Assembly: GCF_008801835.1 (NCBI RefSeq) | Contig: NZ_VZOW01000019.1 | Location: 1 to 64,000 of the forward strand | From: Cupriavidus pauculus | Lineage (GTDB): Bacteria; Pseudomonadota; Gammaproteobacteria; Burkholderiales; Burkholderiaceae | Direction: 5' to 3' | DNA length: 64,000 nt | Shown here: positions 37,510 through 49,719 of the stretch, one piece after another | How the letters are laid out: the number at the start of each line of letters is the position of its first letter | Position numbering within the stretch: position 1 is the stretch's first letter | Made by a program: the position numbers and the translations under genes | Notes under the pieces: model-generated | The model's input: only the letters and a program-made list of their open reading frames with translations | Told to the model about the DNA's origin: nothing | Database searches by the model: none

Positions 37510-38820
37510 ATGTCCACTTCGTCCGGCAGCCGCTTCGACACGCTGGCCCTGCACGCCGGCGCCGCGCCCGATCCCGCCACCGGGGCCCGCGCCACGCCGA
37601 TCCACCTGACCACCTCGTTCGTGTTCCGCGATAGCGAGCACGCCGCGTCGCTGTTCAACATGGAACGCGCCGGTCACGTCTATTCGCGCATTAGCAACCC
37701 GACGGTGGCCGTATTCGAAGAACGCGTCGCGGCGCTGGAGAACGGCGCTGGAGCGATCGGCACGGCCTCGGGCCAGGCCGCGCTGCATCTGGCGGTGGCC
37801 ACGCTGATGGGCGCCGGCTCGCATATCGTGGCGTCCACGGCGCTGTACGGCGGGTCGCACAACCTGCTGCACTACACGCTGCGCCGCTTCGGCATCGAGA
37901 CGACGTTTGTCAATCCGCGCGACATCGACGCCTGGCGCGCCGCCATTCGTCCGCAAACGAAGCTGCTGTTCGGCGAATCGCTCGGCAATCCTGGCCTGGA
38001 CGTGCTCGATATCGAAACCGTGGCCCAGATCGGCCAGGACCATGGCATCCCGTTGCTGGTCGATTCCACGTTCACCACGCCCTATCTGCTCCGTCCGTTC
38101 GATCACGGCGCCGGGCTGCTCTACCACTCGGCCACCAAGTTCCTGGGCGGACACGGCACCACCATCGGCGGCGTGCTCGCCGAAGGCGGCACGTTCGATT
38201 TCGAAAAATCGGGGCGCTTTCCGGAATTGTCCGAGCCCTACGAAGGTTTTCACAACATGGTGTTCACCGAGGAAAGCACGGTGGCGCCATTTCTGCTGCG
38301 CGCACGGCGCGAAGGCCTGCGCGACTTCGGCGCGTGCCTGAATCCGATGGCGGCATGGCAACTGCTGCAGGGCATCGAGACGCTGCCGCTGCGCATGGGC
38401 CGCCATGTCGACAACACGCGGCGCGTGGTGCAGTTTCTCGCCGCGCATCCGATGGTCGAATCGGTGGCCTACCCCGAACTCGAATCGCATCCCGACCATG
38501 CGCTGGCCAAACGATTGCTGCCGCGCGGCTGCGGCGCGGTATTCAGCTTCAACCTGAAGGCCGACCGCAAGGCCGGGCAGCGCTTCATCGAAAGCCTGGC
38601 GCTGTTTTCGCATCTGGCCAACGTGGGCGACGCGCGCTCGCTGGTCATCCATCCCGCGTCGACCACGCACTTCCGCATGGACGCGGCAGCGCTCAAGGCT
38701 GCCGGCATCGGCGAAGGCACGATCCGCCTGTCGATCGGGCTCGAAGACCCGGACGACCTGATCGACGACCTCAAGCGCGGCCTGAAAGCCGCCGAGAAGG
38801 CGATGGGCGCCAAGGCGTGA
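37510..38820 (+). CDS. metY: O-acetylhomoserine sulfhydrylase
   Basis: PLP enzyme that makes homocysteine from O-acetylhomoserine and sulfide. The 436 residues include YSRISNPTVAVFEERVAAL and the PLP lysine segment HSATKFLGGHGT. The length and the segments fit the MetY group rather than cystathionine synthase. The ATG at 37510 (MSTSSGSRFDTLALHAG) is the right start; the longer frame adds unrelated residues. A hydrolase gene follows 13 bases later. No SAM riboswitch was recognised in the leader. Confidence 0.93.
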   Translation: MSTSSGSRFDTLALHAGAAPDPATGARATPIHLTTSFVFRDSEHAASLFNMERAGHVYSRISNPTVAVFEERVAALENGAGAIGTASGQAALHLAVATLMGAGSHIVASTALYGGSHNLLHYTLRRFGIETTFVNPRDIDAWRAAIRPQTKLLFGESLGNPGLDVLDIETVAQIGQDHGIPLLVDSTFTTPYLLRPFDHGAGLLYHSATKFLGGHGTTIGGVLAEGGTFDFEKSGRFPELSEPYEGFHNMVFTEESTVAPFLLRARREGLRDFGACLNPMAAWQLLQGIETLPLRMGRHVDNTRRVVQFLAAHPMVESVAYPELESHPDHALAKRLLPRGCGAVFSFNLKADRKAGQRFIESLALFSHLANVGDARSLVIHPASTTHFRMDAAALKAAGIGEGTIRLSIGLEDPDDLIDDLKRGLKAAEKAMGAKA

Positions 38821-38833
38821 CGGAGCGACAGCA

Positions 38834-39658
38834 ATGGAACTGACCATTTCGGGCCAGAAGGCCTACGCATATACCGGCGGCAAACGTTTCGACCCCACCC
38901 TGCCCTGCGTGGTGTTCGTTCACGGCGCGCAGAACGACCATAGCGTCTGGGCGTTGCAAACGCGCTGGTTCGCCAATCACGGCTTTTCCGTCCTGGCGGT
39001 GGACCTGCCCGGCCACAACCGCAGCACCGGCGCGCCGCTGACGTCAGTCGAAGCGATGGCCGACTGGGTCATGGCGCTGGTCGCCGCGGCCGGCGTCACG
39101 GCGCCCGCGCTGGTGTTCGGCCACAGCATGGGATCGCTGATCGCGCTCGAATGCGCGGCCAGGCACGCCGCCGCGGTGCGCGCCATCGCGCTGCTGGCCA
39201 CCGCCTATCCGATGAAGGTTTCCGACGCGCTGCTCGACGCTGCGCTCAATCGCGAGAGCGATGCCATCGCGATGGTCAACCAATGGTCGATCTCGAGCTT
39301 GGCCAGCAAGCCGTCGTCCCCGGGACCGGGCGCGTGGATGCATGGCGGCAGCCAGCGGCTGATGGAACGCGTGTCGGCGCGCAACCCCGGTGCGCATGTG
39401 TTCCACAACGATTTTTCCGCGTGCAACGGCTACGCGCATGGCGACGAAGCGGCCGCCGCCGTCGCTTGCCCGGCCTTGTTCGTGGTGGGCACCAAGGACA
39501 TGATGACTTCGCCGAAGGCCGCCCACGCGTTGGCCGCCAGGATGTCCAAGGCCAGCGTAAGCGCGGTGCCCAGCGGGCACGCCATGATGGGAGAAAAGCC
39601 CGACGAGGTGCTCGACCTGCTGGCGGCCTTTGCAAGAAAAGTCGTCGCTGCGGGGTAG
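38834..39658 (+). CDS. Alpha/beta hydrolase
   Basis: 274-residue hydrolase with oxyanion segment FVHGAQNDHSVWAL, nucleophile elbow GHSMGS, an Asp in VGTKDMMTSP and a His in SGHAMMGEKP. It is 13 bases downstream of metY, with GGAG before its ATG. It may be an esterase that removes wasteful acyl groups, but the substrate is not known. Confidence 0.88.
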   Translation: MELTISGQKAYAYTGGKRFDPTLPCVVFVHGAQNDHSVWALQTRWFANHGFSVLAVDLPGHNRSTGAPLTSVEAMADWVMALVAAAGVTAPALVFGHSMGSLIALECAARHAAAVRAIALLATAYPMKVSDALLDAALNRESDAIAMVNQWSISSLASKPSSPGPGAWMHGGSQRLMERVSARNPGAHVFHNDFSACNGYAHGDEAAAAVACPALFVVGTKDMMTSPKAAHALAARMSKASVSAVPSGHAMMGEKPDEVLDLLAAFARKVVAAG

Positions 39659-39765
39659 CGCGCGGCGCACTACACTTGCCTTCGGAACGCTACGACAGCA
39701 CGGCCCAAAGAACGCGCCACCGGACGCCCCACAGAACGGCCGGACAAGACCATCAGGAGACCGCC

Positions 39766-40083
39766 ATGGCCCAGGCCCCAGCCAAGGAATTCGCCAGTTT
39801 TGCCGACTTTTACCCGTTCTATCTGAACGAGCACCGCAACCTCACCTGCCGGCGGCTGCACTTTGCGGGCTCGACGGTGGCGCTGCTGTGCCTGGTTGCG
39901 CTGGCGGTCACCGGCAACGGCTGGTGGCTGCTGGCCGCGTTGCTGTCCGGCTACGCATTCGCATGGGTCGGACATTTCGGCTTCGAGAAAAACCGTCCGG
40001 CCACGTTCCGGCACCCGTTTTACAGCCTGATAGGCGACTGGGTGATGTACGCGGACATACTGCGCGGCCGCATCGAATTCTGA
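39766..40083 (+). CDS. Mpo1-like DUF962 membrane protein
   Basis: 105-residue protein of the DUF962/Mpo1 family. Residues YPFYLNEHRNLTCRRLHFAG and GHFGFEKNRPATFRHP hold the conserved His pairs thought to bind a metal; two hydrophobic helices are between them. The yeast relative oxidises 2-hydroxy fatty acids. CAGGAG precedes the ATG. The true role here is unknown. Confidence 0.85.
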   Translation: MAQAPAKEFASFADFYPFYLNEHRNLTCRRLHFAGSTVALLCLVALAVTGNGWWLLAALLSGYAFAWVGHFGFEKNRPATFRHPFYSLIGDWVMYADILRGRIEF

Positions 40084-40123
40084 CGCCGCGCCGCCTGCGC
40101 GCGCAGCCGCGGTAAGGGCGGAC

Positions 40124-42662
<2,539 letters not shown>

Positions 42663-42667
42663 CCGTC

Positions 42668-44101
42668 ATGACCGCTGCGCACCTCGAATCCTTTCTCGAT
42701 CTTTGCCGCGCCGCCGTCGGCGCGAACAACGTGCTGACCGACGCCGCCGACAAGGCGCCCTACCTGACCGACTGGCGCGGCCGCTACACCGGCGACGCGC
42801 TAGCGGTGCTGCGCCCGGGCAGTACCGAGGAAGTCGCCGCCGTCATGCAGGCCTGCCATGTGCACAAGCTGGCCGTGGTGCCCCAGGGCGGCAACACGGG
42901 GCTATGCGGCGGTGCCACGCCGCCGGCTGGCAATGTGGCGGCGCGCGGCGCGGTGGTCCTGTCGCTGCAGCGCATGAACCGTATCCGCCAGGTCGATCCG
43001 CTCAACAACACGATCACCGTCGAAGCCGGCGTGATCCTGCAGCAGTTGCAGGAAGCGGCCGCCGAGCATGGCAGGTTGTTTCCGCTTTCGCTCGCTGCCG
43101 AGGGCAGTTGCACGATTGGCGGCAATCTTTCCACCAACGCGGGCGGCACGGCGGTGCTGCGCTATGGCAACACCCGCGAGCTTTGCCTGGGGCTGGAAGT
43201 GGTCAACGCCAGGGGCGAAATCTGGAACGGCCTGCGCGGCCTGCGCAAGGACAACACCGGCTACGACCTGCGCGACCTGTTTATCGGCGCGGAAGGCACG
43301 CTTGGCGTCATCACCGCCGCCGTAATGAAGCTGTACCCGGCGCCGCGCGCACGCGTGACGGCACTTGCCGCCGTGGAAAGCCCGCGCGCCGCGCTGGCTC
43401 TGCTGGCCATCGCGCAATCGCACGCCAGCGCCATGTTGACCGGTTTCGAACTGATGTCGGCGATGTGCATCGGCCTGGTGACAAAGCATTTCCCGCAATT
43501 GCGCTATCCGTTCACGGCGCAGCATCCGCAATTGGTATTACTGGAACTGTCCGACAGCGAAAGCGAGCAGCACGCCCGCGCGATCTTCGAGAAAATGATG
43601 GAGGCCGCTTTCGAGGCGGGAGTCGTCACCGATGCGGTCGTGGCGGAATCGGTGCAGCAGTCGCGCGACTTCTGGAATCTGCGCGAACATATCCCGCTGG
43701 CGCAGGTCGAGGAAGGCAAGAACATCAAGCACGATATCGCCGTGCCGATTTCGCGCGTGGCCGATTTCATCGAGACCACCGACGCGCTGCTGCAAGATGC
43801 TTATCCCGGCGCGCGCATGGTCACGTTCGGCCATCTTGGCGATGGCAACCTGCACTACAACGTGTCGCCGCCGGTTGGCGTCGATCACGAGCAATTCCTG
43901 TCGCATCAGGACGCCATCAACCTGATCGTCCACAACAGCGTGCACGCCCACAATGGATCGATCTCGGCCGAACACGGATTGGGGCAACTCAAGCGAGAGG
44001 AAAACCGGCGCTACAAGAGCGAAGTCGAACTGGCCATGATGCGCGCCATCAAAACGGCCCTGGACCCGCAAGGATTAATGAATCCCGGAAAGGTGGTTTG
44101 A
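42668..44101 (+). CDS. FAD-linked oxidase, D-2-hydroxyacid dehydrogenase type
   Basis: 477-residue flavoenzyme of the VAO family. The N-terminal FAD_binding_4 domain carries VVPQGGNTGLCGGATPPAG; the C-terminal domain ends in ISAEHGLGQLKREENRRY. This architecture fits D-lactate, D-2-hydroxyglutarate or related dehydrogenases that feed electrons to quinone or cytochrome. It begins six bases after the DUF2069 stop, so it is likely part of the wrbA unit. Confidence 0.92.
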   Translation: MTAAHLESFLDLCRAAVGANNVLTDAADKAPYLTDWRGRYTGDALAVLRPGSTEEVAAVMQACHVHKLAVVPQGGNTGLCGGATPPAGNVAARGAVVLSLQRMNRIRQVDPLNNTITVEAGVILQQLQEAAAEHGRLFPLSLAAEGSCTIGGNLSTNAGGTAVLRYGNTRELCLGLEVVNARGEIWNGLRGLRKDNTGYDLRDLFIGAEGTLGVITAAVMKLYPAPRARVTALAAVESPRAALALLAIAQSHASAMLTGFELMSAMCIGLVTKHFPQLRYPFTAQHPQLVLLELSDSESEQHARAIFEKMMEAAFEAGVVTDAVVAESVQQSRDFWNLREHIPLAQVEEGKNIKHDIAVPISRVADFIETTDALLQDAYPGARMVTFGHLGDGNLHYNVSPPVGVDHEQFLSHQDAINLIVHNSVHAHNGSISAEHGLGQLKREENRRYKSEVELAMMRAIKTALDPQGLMNPGKVV

Positions 44102-44218
44102 CGCGCAGGACGCGAGCGACGCGCCGATCCCGCACCACCGCTCCGCACTTGGCGACACCGCACCACGCCCGGCGCGGCTCCGGCCAGCCAGTCGGCGCTC
44201 ACCTTCGGCGATGCCAGC

Positions 44219-44638
44219 CTAATGGCGAACCGGCGCCTGACCCCGCGCGTCACCCGGGTCGGGCGCGTCAAACAATTGCTCGCATAGCGCGCCGCCCTCT
44301 TCTGTCAAACGCGCCGCACCACGCCCGTCCTCTTCCATTGCCACCCTTGCCAGATCTGCGTCGGCAAGTTGCGTCAGCACACGTCGCAGCACGCTCATCT
44401 GAACGCCGGCGCGCTTGCTGATACGGGCCAGCGACAGGCCGTTGTCGGGGGCCTTGCCGTCTTCGGCTGACGGATCTGCCGTCGGGGCGCGGCGCCGGTC
44501 AGGTTCGGCATCGGATTCCGGTGTCGACGCGCGATGCTGCCGCGCATGCTCCCAAAGCACGCGCAAGATCGCCGCCAGAACCGGATCGAGGGCTTCGTTT
44601 TCCGCTTGCGCCGCATCGTCGTCGGTCATATCGGTCAT
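44219..44638 (-). CDS. Small winged-helix protein coupled to MocR gene
   Basis: 139-residue cytoplasmic protein. Residues 18-32 and 68-120 look like a helix-turn-helix (SLARISKRAGVQMSVLRRVL), separated by a charged, Pro/Asp-rich linker of about 30 residues that is probably disordered. Its ATG overlaps the MocR stop as ATGA with GGGAGG before it, so the two are co-translated. I do not recognise a named family. It may be a regulator or a partner of the MocR protein. Confidence 0.75.
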   Translation of the reverse strand: MTDMTDDDAAQAENEALDPVLAAILRVLWEHARQHRASTPESDAEPDRRRAPTADPSAEDGKAPDNGLSLARISKRAGVQMSVLRRVLTQLADADLARVAMEEDGRGAARLTEEGGALCEQLFDAPDPGDARGQAPVRH

Positions 44639-46065
44639 GTCTCCTCCCGTTGCTGCAAGGTCGCCACAAGCTTGCCCAGCGTGATGACCGCCGATTCCAT
44701 TTCGGCCGACCACGCGCCGCTGTAATTGAGGCGGATGCAATTGGTATAGGTGGGCACCGGCGAGAATATGTGTCCCGGTGCCACGGTGATGCGCCGTTCC
44801 AATGCCGCGTGATAGAGCATCATCGCGTCGACTTCTTCCGGTAGTTCCACCCACAGCACATACCCACCGGCGGGGCGCGACACGCGCGTGCCGGCAGGAA
44901 AAAACCGCCGCACCGCCGCCGCCATGATGCTGGCCTGCTGCGCATAGGTCTTGCGCACGCGCCGCAAATGGTAGTCGTAGCCGTCCTTGCGCAGGAACTC
45001 GGCGATGGCCAGTTGCGGCACCGTCGACGTGGTCAACGTGTTCAGGAACTTGAGCCGCTCCACCTGCTCCTTGTAGCGCCCCGGCAACGCCCAGCCGATA
45101 CGGTATGCGTTGGTCAGCGTCTTCGAGAACGACGAGCAATGCAGGACGATACCCGCCGTATCGTAGGTTTTGAGCGACGTGGGGTGCGCATCGCCGTAAT
45201 ACAGTTCGCCATACACATCGTTCTCGATCACCGGGGTATCGCGCGCCGTCAGCAGTTCCACCAGCGCCTGCTTGCGCGCGTCGGACATCTGGAAACCGAG
45301 TGGATTCTGGAAATTCGGCATCACCATGCAGGCAGCGACACGGCGTTCATCGAGCAGCCGCGCCAACGCCTGCACGTCGATGCCTTCAACGGGATCGGTG
45401 GCCACCTCGACCGCGCGCATGCCCAGACGTTCGATGGCATGCAGCATCGCGTAGTAGGTCGGCGATTCGACGGCAATCGTGTCGCCGGGCCGGGCCACCG
45501 CCTGCAGGCACAGGTTGATCGCTTCCGTGGCGCCAATCGTGACGATCACCTCGTGCGGATCCACGGTGCAGCCGTTTTCCAGATACCGCCGCGTGATCTG
45601 CCGTATCAGTTGCGGCGATCCGGGCGGCAGATCGTCGAGCACGCTCCATGTATCGAAGCGCTTGCCGATGGCATTGGCGTACTGGATGATGCGCTGCCAC
45701 GGATAGAGTTTGGGATCCGGATACGGCGACCCGAGCGGCACCGCGTCGTCGGCCCGGATCGACCGCAGCGTGGAGAGCACCAGCGCGCTGACATCGACCG
45801 CCGACGGCCGGGCGGCCGGGCGCGAGGGCTGCAGTTCGATGGCCGGCTCGCCGGGCCGTGCGCGCACGAAATAGCCCGATTGCGGCCGGCTTTCCAGAAT
45901 GCCGCGCGATTCCAGCAGCAGATAGGCCCGAATGACCGTGGTGATACTGAGCCGATGATGCTGCGCGGCCTGCCGTACCGAGGGAATTTTCTCGCCCGGC
46001 AGCAGCACGCCCTGCTGCACCAGCGCTTCGATATCGGCGGCAAGCTTTTCGTACAGGGTCACCAA
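44635..46065 (-). CDS. MocR-type GntR regulator with aminotransferase domain
   Basis: 476-residue PLP-dependent regulator. Residues 1-70 are a GntR winged helix (LPGEKIPSVRQAAQHHRLSI); the rest is a class I aminotransferase fold with the PLP lysine in HCSSFSKTLTNAYRIGW. MocR proteins such as PdxR and GabR use PLP or its adducts as signal. The target is not evident; nearby candidates are the molybdoenzyme gene upstream and the winged-helix gene downstream. Confidence 0.92.
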   Translation of the reverse strand: MVTLYEKLAADIEALVQQGVLLPGEKIPSVRQAAQHHRLSITTVIRAYLLLESRGILESRPQSGYFVRARPGEPAIELQPSRPAARPSAVDVSALVLSTLRSIRADDAVPLGSPYPDPKLYPWQRIIQYANAIGKRFDTWSVLDDLPPGSPQLIRQITRRYLENGCTVDPHEVIVTIGATEAINLCLQAVARPGDTIAVESPTYYAMLHAIERLGMRAVEVATDPVEGIDVQALARLLDERRVAACMVMPNFQNPLGFQMSDARKQALVELLTARDTPVIENDVYGELYYGDAHPTSLKTYDTAGIVLHCSSFSKTLTNAYRIGWALPGRYKEQVERLKFLNTLTTSTVPQLAIAEFLRKDGYDYHLRRVRKTYAQQASIMAAAVRRFFPAGTRVSRPAGGYVLWVELPEEVDAMMLYHAALERRITVAPGHIFSPVPTYTNCIRLNYSGAWSAEMESAVITLGKLVATLQQREET

Positions 46066-46253
46066 GGTTCGCTTTCAGGGTTGTCCGGAACGCACCGGCA
46101 ACCCAGGCGTCAGCCTGCGCCACCAGCGGATGCGATGCTAATACGGTTTGAACAGCCGAAGTGTATTCGACCCTACCGTTCCGGAGGCGAAGGCGAAGGC
46201 AAAGGCGATGCCGGCCGCGCCGGCTGGCGCGCGCGGCGCTTGGTGATGGCCGC

Positions 46254-48560
46254 TCAGGCGGCGCGCTGCAGCAGCACCGGGATCGACTTCGACGTCGGCG
46301 TTCCGGAGCGGTCGCCGATGCTTTCCAGCGGCACCAGCGGATTGGTTTCCGGATAGTACGCCCCGAGGCAACCGGCGGGGATGTCGTAGTCGACCAGCAG
46401 GAAGTCCTGCACGCGGCGCGTCACACCATCCTCCCAGACGCTGGTGATGTCAACGCGCTCGCCGTCGGCAAACCCAAGCCGCTCGCGATCGGCGCGGTTG
46501 ATAAAGACCACGCGACGCAACCCGAACACGCCACGATAGCGATCGTCGAGGCCGTAGATCGTGGTGTTGTATTGATCGTGCGAACGTGTGGTCATCATGA
46601 CCAGCAAGTCGTCGCCATACTTGTCGCGGGCGCGCTTGATCGGCGTGTCCTTGTCGATCGGCAGCACCAGGAACTGCGCCTTGCCGCTGGCCGTACGCCA
46701 GACGCGATTGCGCGACGCCGGCGTCAGGTGGAATCCGCCCGGCACGGCCACGCGCTCGTTATAGCCCTCGAAGCCAGGGATCACCTTGCCGATGGCATCG
46801 CGAATGCGCGAATAGTCCTGCGCGTACCAGCGCCAGTCCACCTTAGCCGTGCCCAGCGTGGCCTCGGCCATGCGCGCCACGATCATCGTTTCGGACAACA
46901 GGTGCGGCGAGGCCGGCTTGTTCATGCCGTACGAAATATGCACCATGCACACCGAGTCCTCGACCGTCACGCCTTGCGCCACGCCGTCCTGCTCGTCGAT
47001 CTCGGTGCGGCCCAGCGTGGGCAGCAGCAGCGCATCCTTGCCGATCACCAGATGACTGCGATTGAGCTTGGTGGCGATATTGACGGTCAGATCGCACTGG
47101 CGCAGCGCCTGCCACGTGCGCGGGGTGTCGGGCGTGGCGATCGAGAAATTGCCGCCCAGCCCGACAAACACCTTGACCTTGCCGGCCAACATCGCATTGA
47201 TCGCGCCCACCACATCCTGGCCGTGCTCGCGCGGCGGCTCGAAATCGAACACTTCGCCCAGCCGCTTGAGAAATGCCTCGTCCGGCTGCTCCTCGATGCC
47301 CATCGTGCGGTCGCCCTGCACGTTCGAATGGCCGCGCACCGGCATCAGCCCGGCGCCGGGCCGGCCGATATTGCCGCGCATCATCATCACGTTGGACAAC
47401 AGCTGGATGGTGCGCACGGACTCCTTATGCTGCGTCAGACCCATGCCCCAGCACATGATGGTGCGCTCGCTATTGACATAGACGTTCGCCAGCGCATCGA
47501 TCTCGTCGCGCGGCACGCCTGATTCGGCCACGATGTCGGGCCAGCTTTCGGCGCGCAGGTCAGCGGCGAAAGCGTCGAAATCCGCAGTGTGGGCCGCGAT
47601 GAAATCGACGTCGATCACGCGCTTGCCGCCGCTGGCGACGGCCGCGTCGTCCAGTTCGATCACGCGCTTGCCGATGCCCTTGAGCAGCGCGAAGTCGCCC
47701 GCAAGCTTCGGACGCACGAACATCGACGCGATCCGGGTGCCGCCGCCGCCGAGCATCTCGGTGACGTGCTGCGGGCTGACGAAACGCTCCAGTCCCCGCT
47801 CCTTGAGCGGATTGATCGACACGATGGTCGCACCGCGCCGCGACGCGTCGCGCAATTCGTTGAGCATGCGCGGATGGTTGGTAGCGGGGTTCTGGCCCCA
47901 CACCATGATCGTGTCGGCCAGCTGGAAATCGTCGAGCAGCACCGTCGCCTTGCCCACGCCGACCGTCACCGGCAGGCCACGGCTGGTGGCCTCGTGGCAC
48001 ATGTTGGAGCAGTCGGGGAAATTGTTGGTGCCATACATCCGCACAAACAACTGGAACAGGAACGCGGCTTCGTTGCTGGCGCGGCCCGAGGTATAGAACG
48101 TGGCGGCGTTGGGATCGTCCAGACGACGCAGGTGATCGGCGATCAGGCGGAACGCTTCATCCCAGTCCACCGGCACGTACTTGTCGGTGGCGGCGTCGTA
48201 CTTCATCGGATGCGTGAGCCGGCCGTGCTGTTCCAGTTCGTAGTCCGATTGCCGCATCAGCTCGGCGACCGTGTATTGCGCGAAAAACGCGTTGGTCACG
48301 CGCTTGCTGGTCGCCTCTGCGGCCACCGCCTTGACGCCGTTTTCGCAGAATTCGAAGGTCGACGCGTGCTGGCGATCGGGCCACGCGCATCCAGGACAGT
48401 CAAAGCCGTCCGGCTGATTCTGCTTGAACAGCGTCTTGTACTTGCCGCCGGCAACCTTTTCCTTGACCAGATTGATGGCGACCTGCTTGAGCGCACCCCA
48501 ACCGGCGGCGGCGTGCGTATAGGGGGCAACATGGCCCTTTTCGGGCGTCGGAGTACTCAT
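46254..48560 (-). CDS. FdhF/YdeP-family molybdopterin oxidoreductase
   Basis: 768-residue bis-MGD oxidoreductase with the iron-sulfur site DCPGCAWPD and FEFCENG near the N terminus and SNMCHEATSRGLPV at the usual cofactor region. The C-terminal molybdopterin-binding domain contains TRSHDQYNTTIYG. This matches YdeP, linked in E. coli to acid resistance, and related formate dehydrogenase alpha-like proteins. No partner electron subunit and no fdhD are in the window. The chosen ATG lacks a strong ribosome site; the longer frame reaches 48653. The promoter region contains a striking nested inverted repeat. Confidence 0.9.
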   Translation of the reverse strand: MSTPTPEKGHVAPYTHAAAGWGALKQVAINLVKEKVAGGKYKTLFKQNQPDGFDCPGCAWPDRQHASTFEFCENGVKAVAAEATSKRVTNAFFAQYTVAELMRQSDYELEQHGRLTHPMKYDAATDKYVPVDWDEAFRLIADHLRRLDDPNAATFYTSGRASNEAAFLFQLFVRMYGTNNFPDCSNMCHEATSRGLPVTVGVGKATVLLDDFQLADTIMVWGQNPATNHPRMLNELRDASRRGATIVSINPLKERGLERFVSPQHVTEMLGGGGTRIASMFVRPKLAGDFALLKGIGKRVIELDDAAVASGGKRVIDVDFIAAHTADFDAFAADLRAESWPDIVAESGVPRDEIDALANVYVNSERTIMCWGMGLTQHKESVRTIQLLSNVMMMRGNIGRPGAGLMPVRGHSNVQGDRTMGIEEQPDEAFLKRLGEVFDFEPPREHGQDVVGAINAMLAGKVKVFVGLGGNFSIATPDTPRTWQALRQCDLTVNIATKLNRSHLVIGKDALLLPTLGRTEIDEQDGVAQGVTVEDSVCMVHISYGMNKPASPHLLSETMIVARMAEATLGTAKVDWRWYAQDYSRIRDAIGKVIPGFEGYNERVAVPGGFHLTPASRNRVWRTASGKAQFLVLPIDKDTPIKRARDKYGDDLLVMMTTRSHDQYNTTIYGLDDRYRGVFGLRRVVFINRADRERLGFADGERVDITSVWEDGVTRRVQDFLLVDYDIPAGCLGAYYPETNPLVPLESIGDRSGTPTSKSIPVLLQRAA

Positions 48561-48692
48561 CGGGGGCGACTTTCTGAACGGGAGCCCGAGCGTCCGGCCC
48601 GTTTTTGTGGTGTCCGGCCACTCGATGCGATGGTTGCAGACTAGGTCGCCCAAGTGATGCTGTGGGCGTACAGAACGGCAAGACGAAGAAGA

Positions 48693-48734
48693 GTACAGTT
48701 TGCACTATCGCAGTGCACAATCATGAAACTGTAC
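48693..48734. promoter_or_regulatory. Nested inverted repeats upstream of the YdeP-like gene
   Basis: Outer arms GTACAGTTT and AAACTGTAC are perfect over nine bases; inside them TGCACT-N5-AGTGCA is perfect over six. On the minus strand TTGTGC, 17 bases and TGTACT could form a weak promoter overlapping it. The site lies 133 bases before the chosen start. Confidence 0.6.
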
Positions 48735-48812
48735 TTTCATTTTTCGGCGATATTCGATGAATTGATGCGTGTGGCGCATGACACACCTGCGGGCTCCGGC
48801 CTCTGGCACGCC

Positions 48813-49715
48813 TCAATCGGGCTGCTCGGGGGTGGCGTTGATGATGTCTTCCAGCTGCGGACTCATCGGGATGCCGATGCGCTCGCCGGTCGGCAGCCTG
48901 TCCAGAAACCACTGCTTGTACAGCCGCTCTATTTCGCCCGAAGTCATCAGGCCGCGCACCGCCTGGTCCACCACGGCGGCAAACTGCGGATCATCCTTGC
49001 GCAGCATCACGCCGTACGGGTCATAGGACAGGAAATCGCGGGTGATGTCGAAGCTTTTGGCGGCGGCGTAGCGCGCCAGAAATCCGTACAGCAGCACATC
49101 GTCGCCCGCATAGGCATCGGCGCCGCCGCGCCGCAGGATCTCGAATGCATCGGCGTGATCGCGCGCGCGGATCAGCTTGATGTCGAGGCTGAAGCGGGTC
49201 GAGAGCTTTTCGATGGCGTCGGCGTTGGTCGTGCCGGCGGTTGCCACAACGGTCTTGCCTTTCAGGTCGCGGAATGTCTTGATGCGCGATCCGTGCGGCA
49301 CCATCAGCTTGGTGCCGGCGATAAAGATCACCGGCGAAAACGCCACGGTGCGCATACGATCGGCATTGCGCGTAGTGGATCCGCACTCCAGATCGATCTT
49401 GCCCGACGTCATCGCATCGAAACGATTCTCCGAGGTCACGGGCACCCACTGAATAGTCAGGTCACGCCCGATTTCCGCACCCGCGGTCTCGACGATGGCC
49501 TTGCAGATATCGATCGAATAGCCGATCGGACGCTGGGCCTGGTTCAGGTAGGAAAACGGCAACGACGATTCCCGATAGCCGATGATCAGCACGCCCGAAT
49601 CCTTGGCTTTGCGCAACGTGCCGTGCAGCGCGCCGGCATCCTGCGCCATGGCCAGCGGCGCCCACACCGCGGCGATTAACCATGCCGCGAGGATTTTCGA
49701 AATGGCGGCGCGCAT
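48813..49715 (-). CDS. Periplasmic amino-acid-type substrate-binding protein
   Basis: 300-residue SBP family 3 protein, as in glutamate/aspartate ABC transporters. It has a signal peptide (MRAAISKILAAWLIAAVWAP) ending near AMA, and the family segments PFSYLNQAQRPIGYSIDICK and DLECGSTTRNADRM with the carboxylate Arg. It lies four bases after the symporter stop. No ABC permease or ATPase is near, so how it is used is unclear. Confidence 0.88.
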   Translation of the reverse strand: MRAAISKILAAWLIAAVWAPLAMAQDAGALHGTLRKAKDSGVLIIGYRESSLPFSYLNQAQRPIGYSIDICKAIVETAGAEIGRDLTIQWVPVTSENRFDAMTSGKIDLECGSTTRNADRMRTVAFSPVIFIAGTKLMVPHGSRIKTFRDLKGKTVVATAGTTNADAIEKLSTRFSLDIKLIRARDHADAFEILRRGGADAYAGDDVLLYGFLARYAAAKSFDITRDFLSYDPYGVMLRKDDPQFAAVVDQAVRGLMTSGEIERLYKQWFLDRLPTGERIGIPMSPQLEDIINATPEQPD

Positions 49716-49719
49716 GGCT

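Noticed and set aside
46181..46208. GGCGAA-rich short repeats downstream of the MocR gene
   Set aside because: Only three or four imperfect copies of a common GC-rich hexamer; low complexity rather than a designed repeat.
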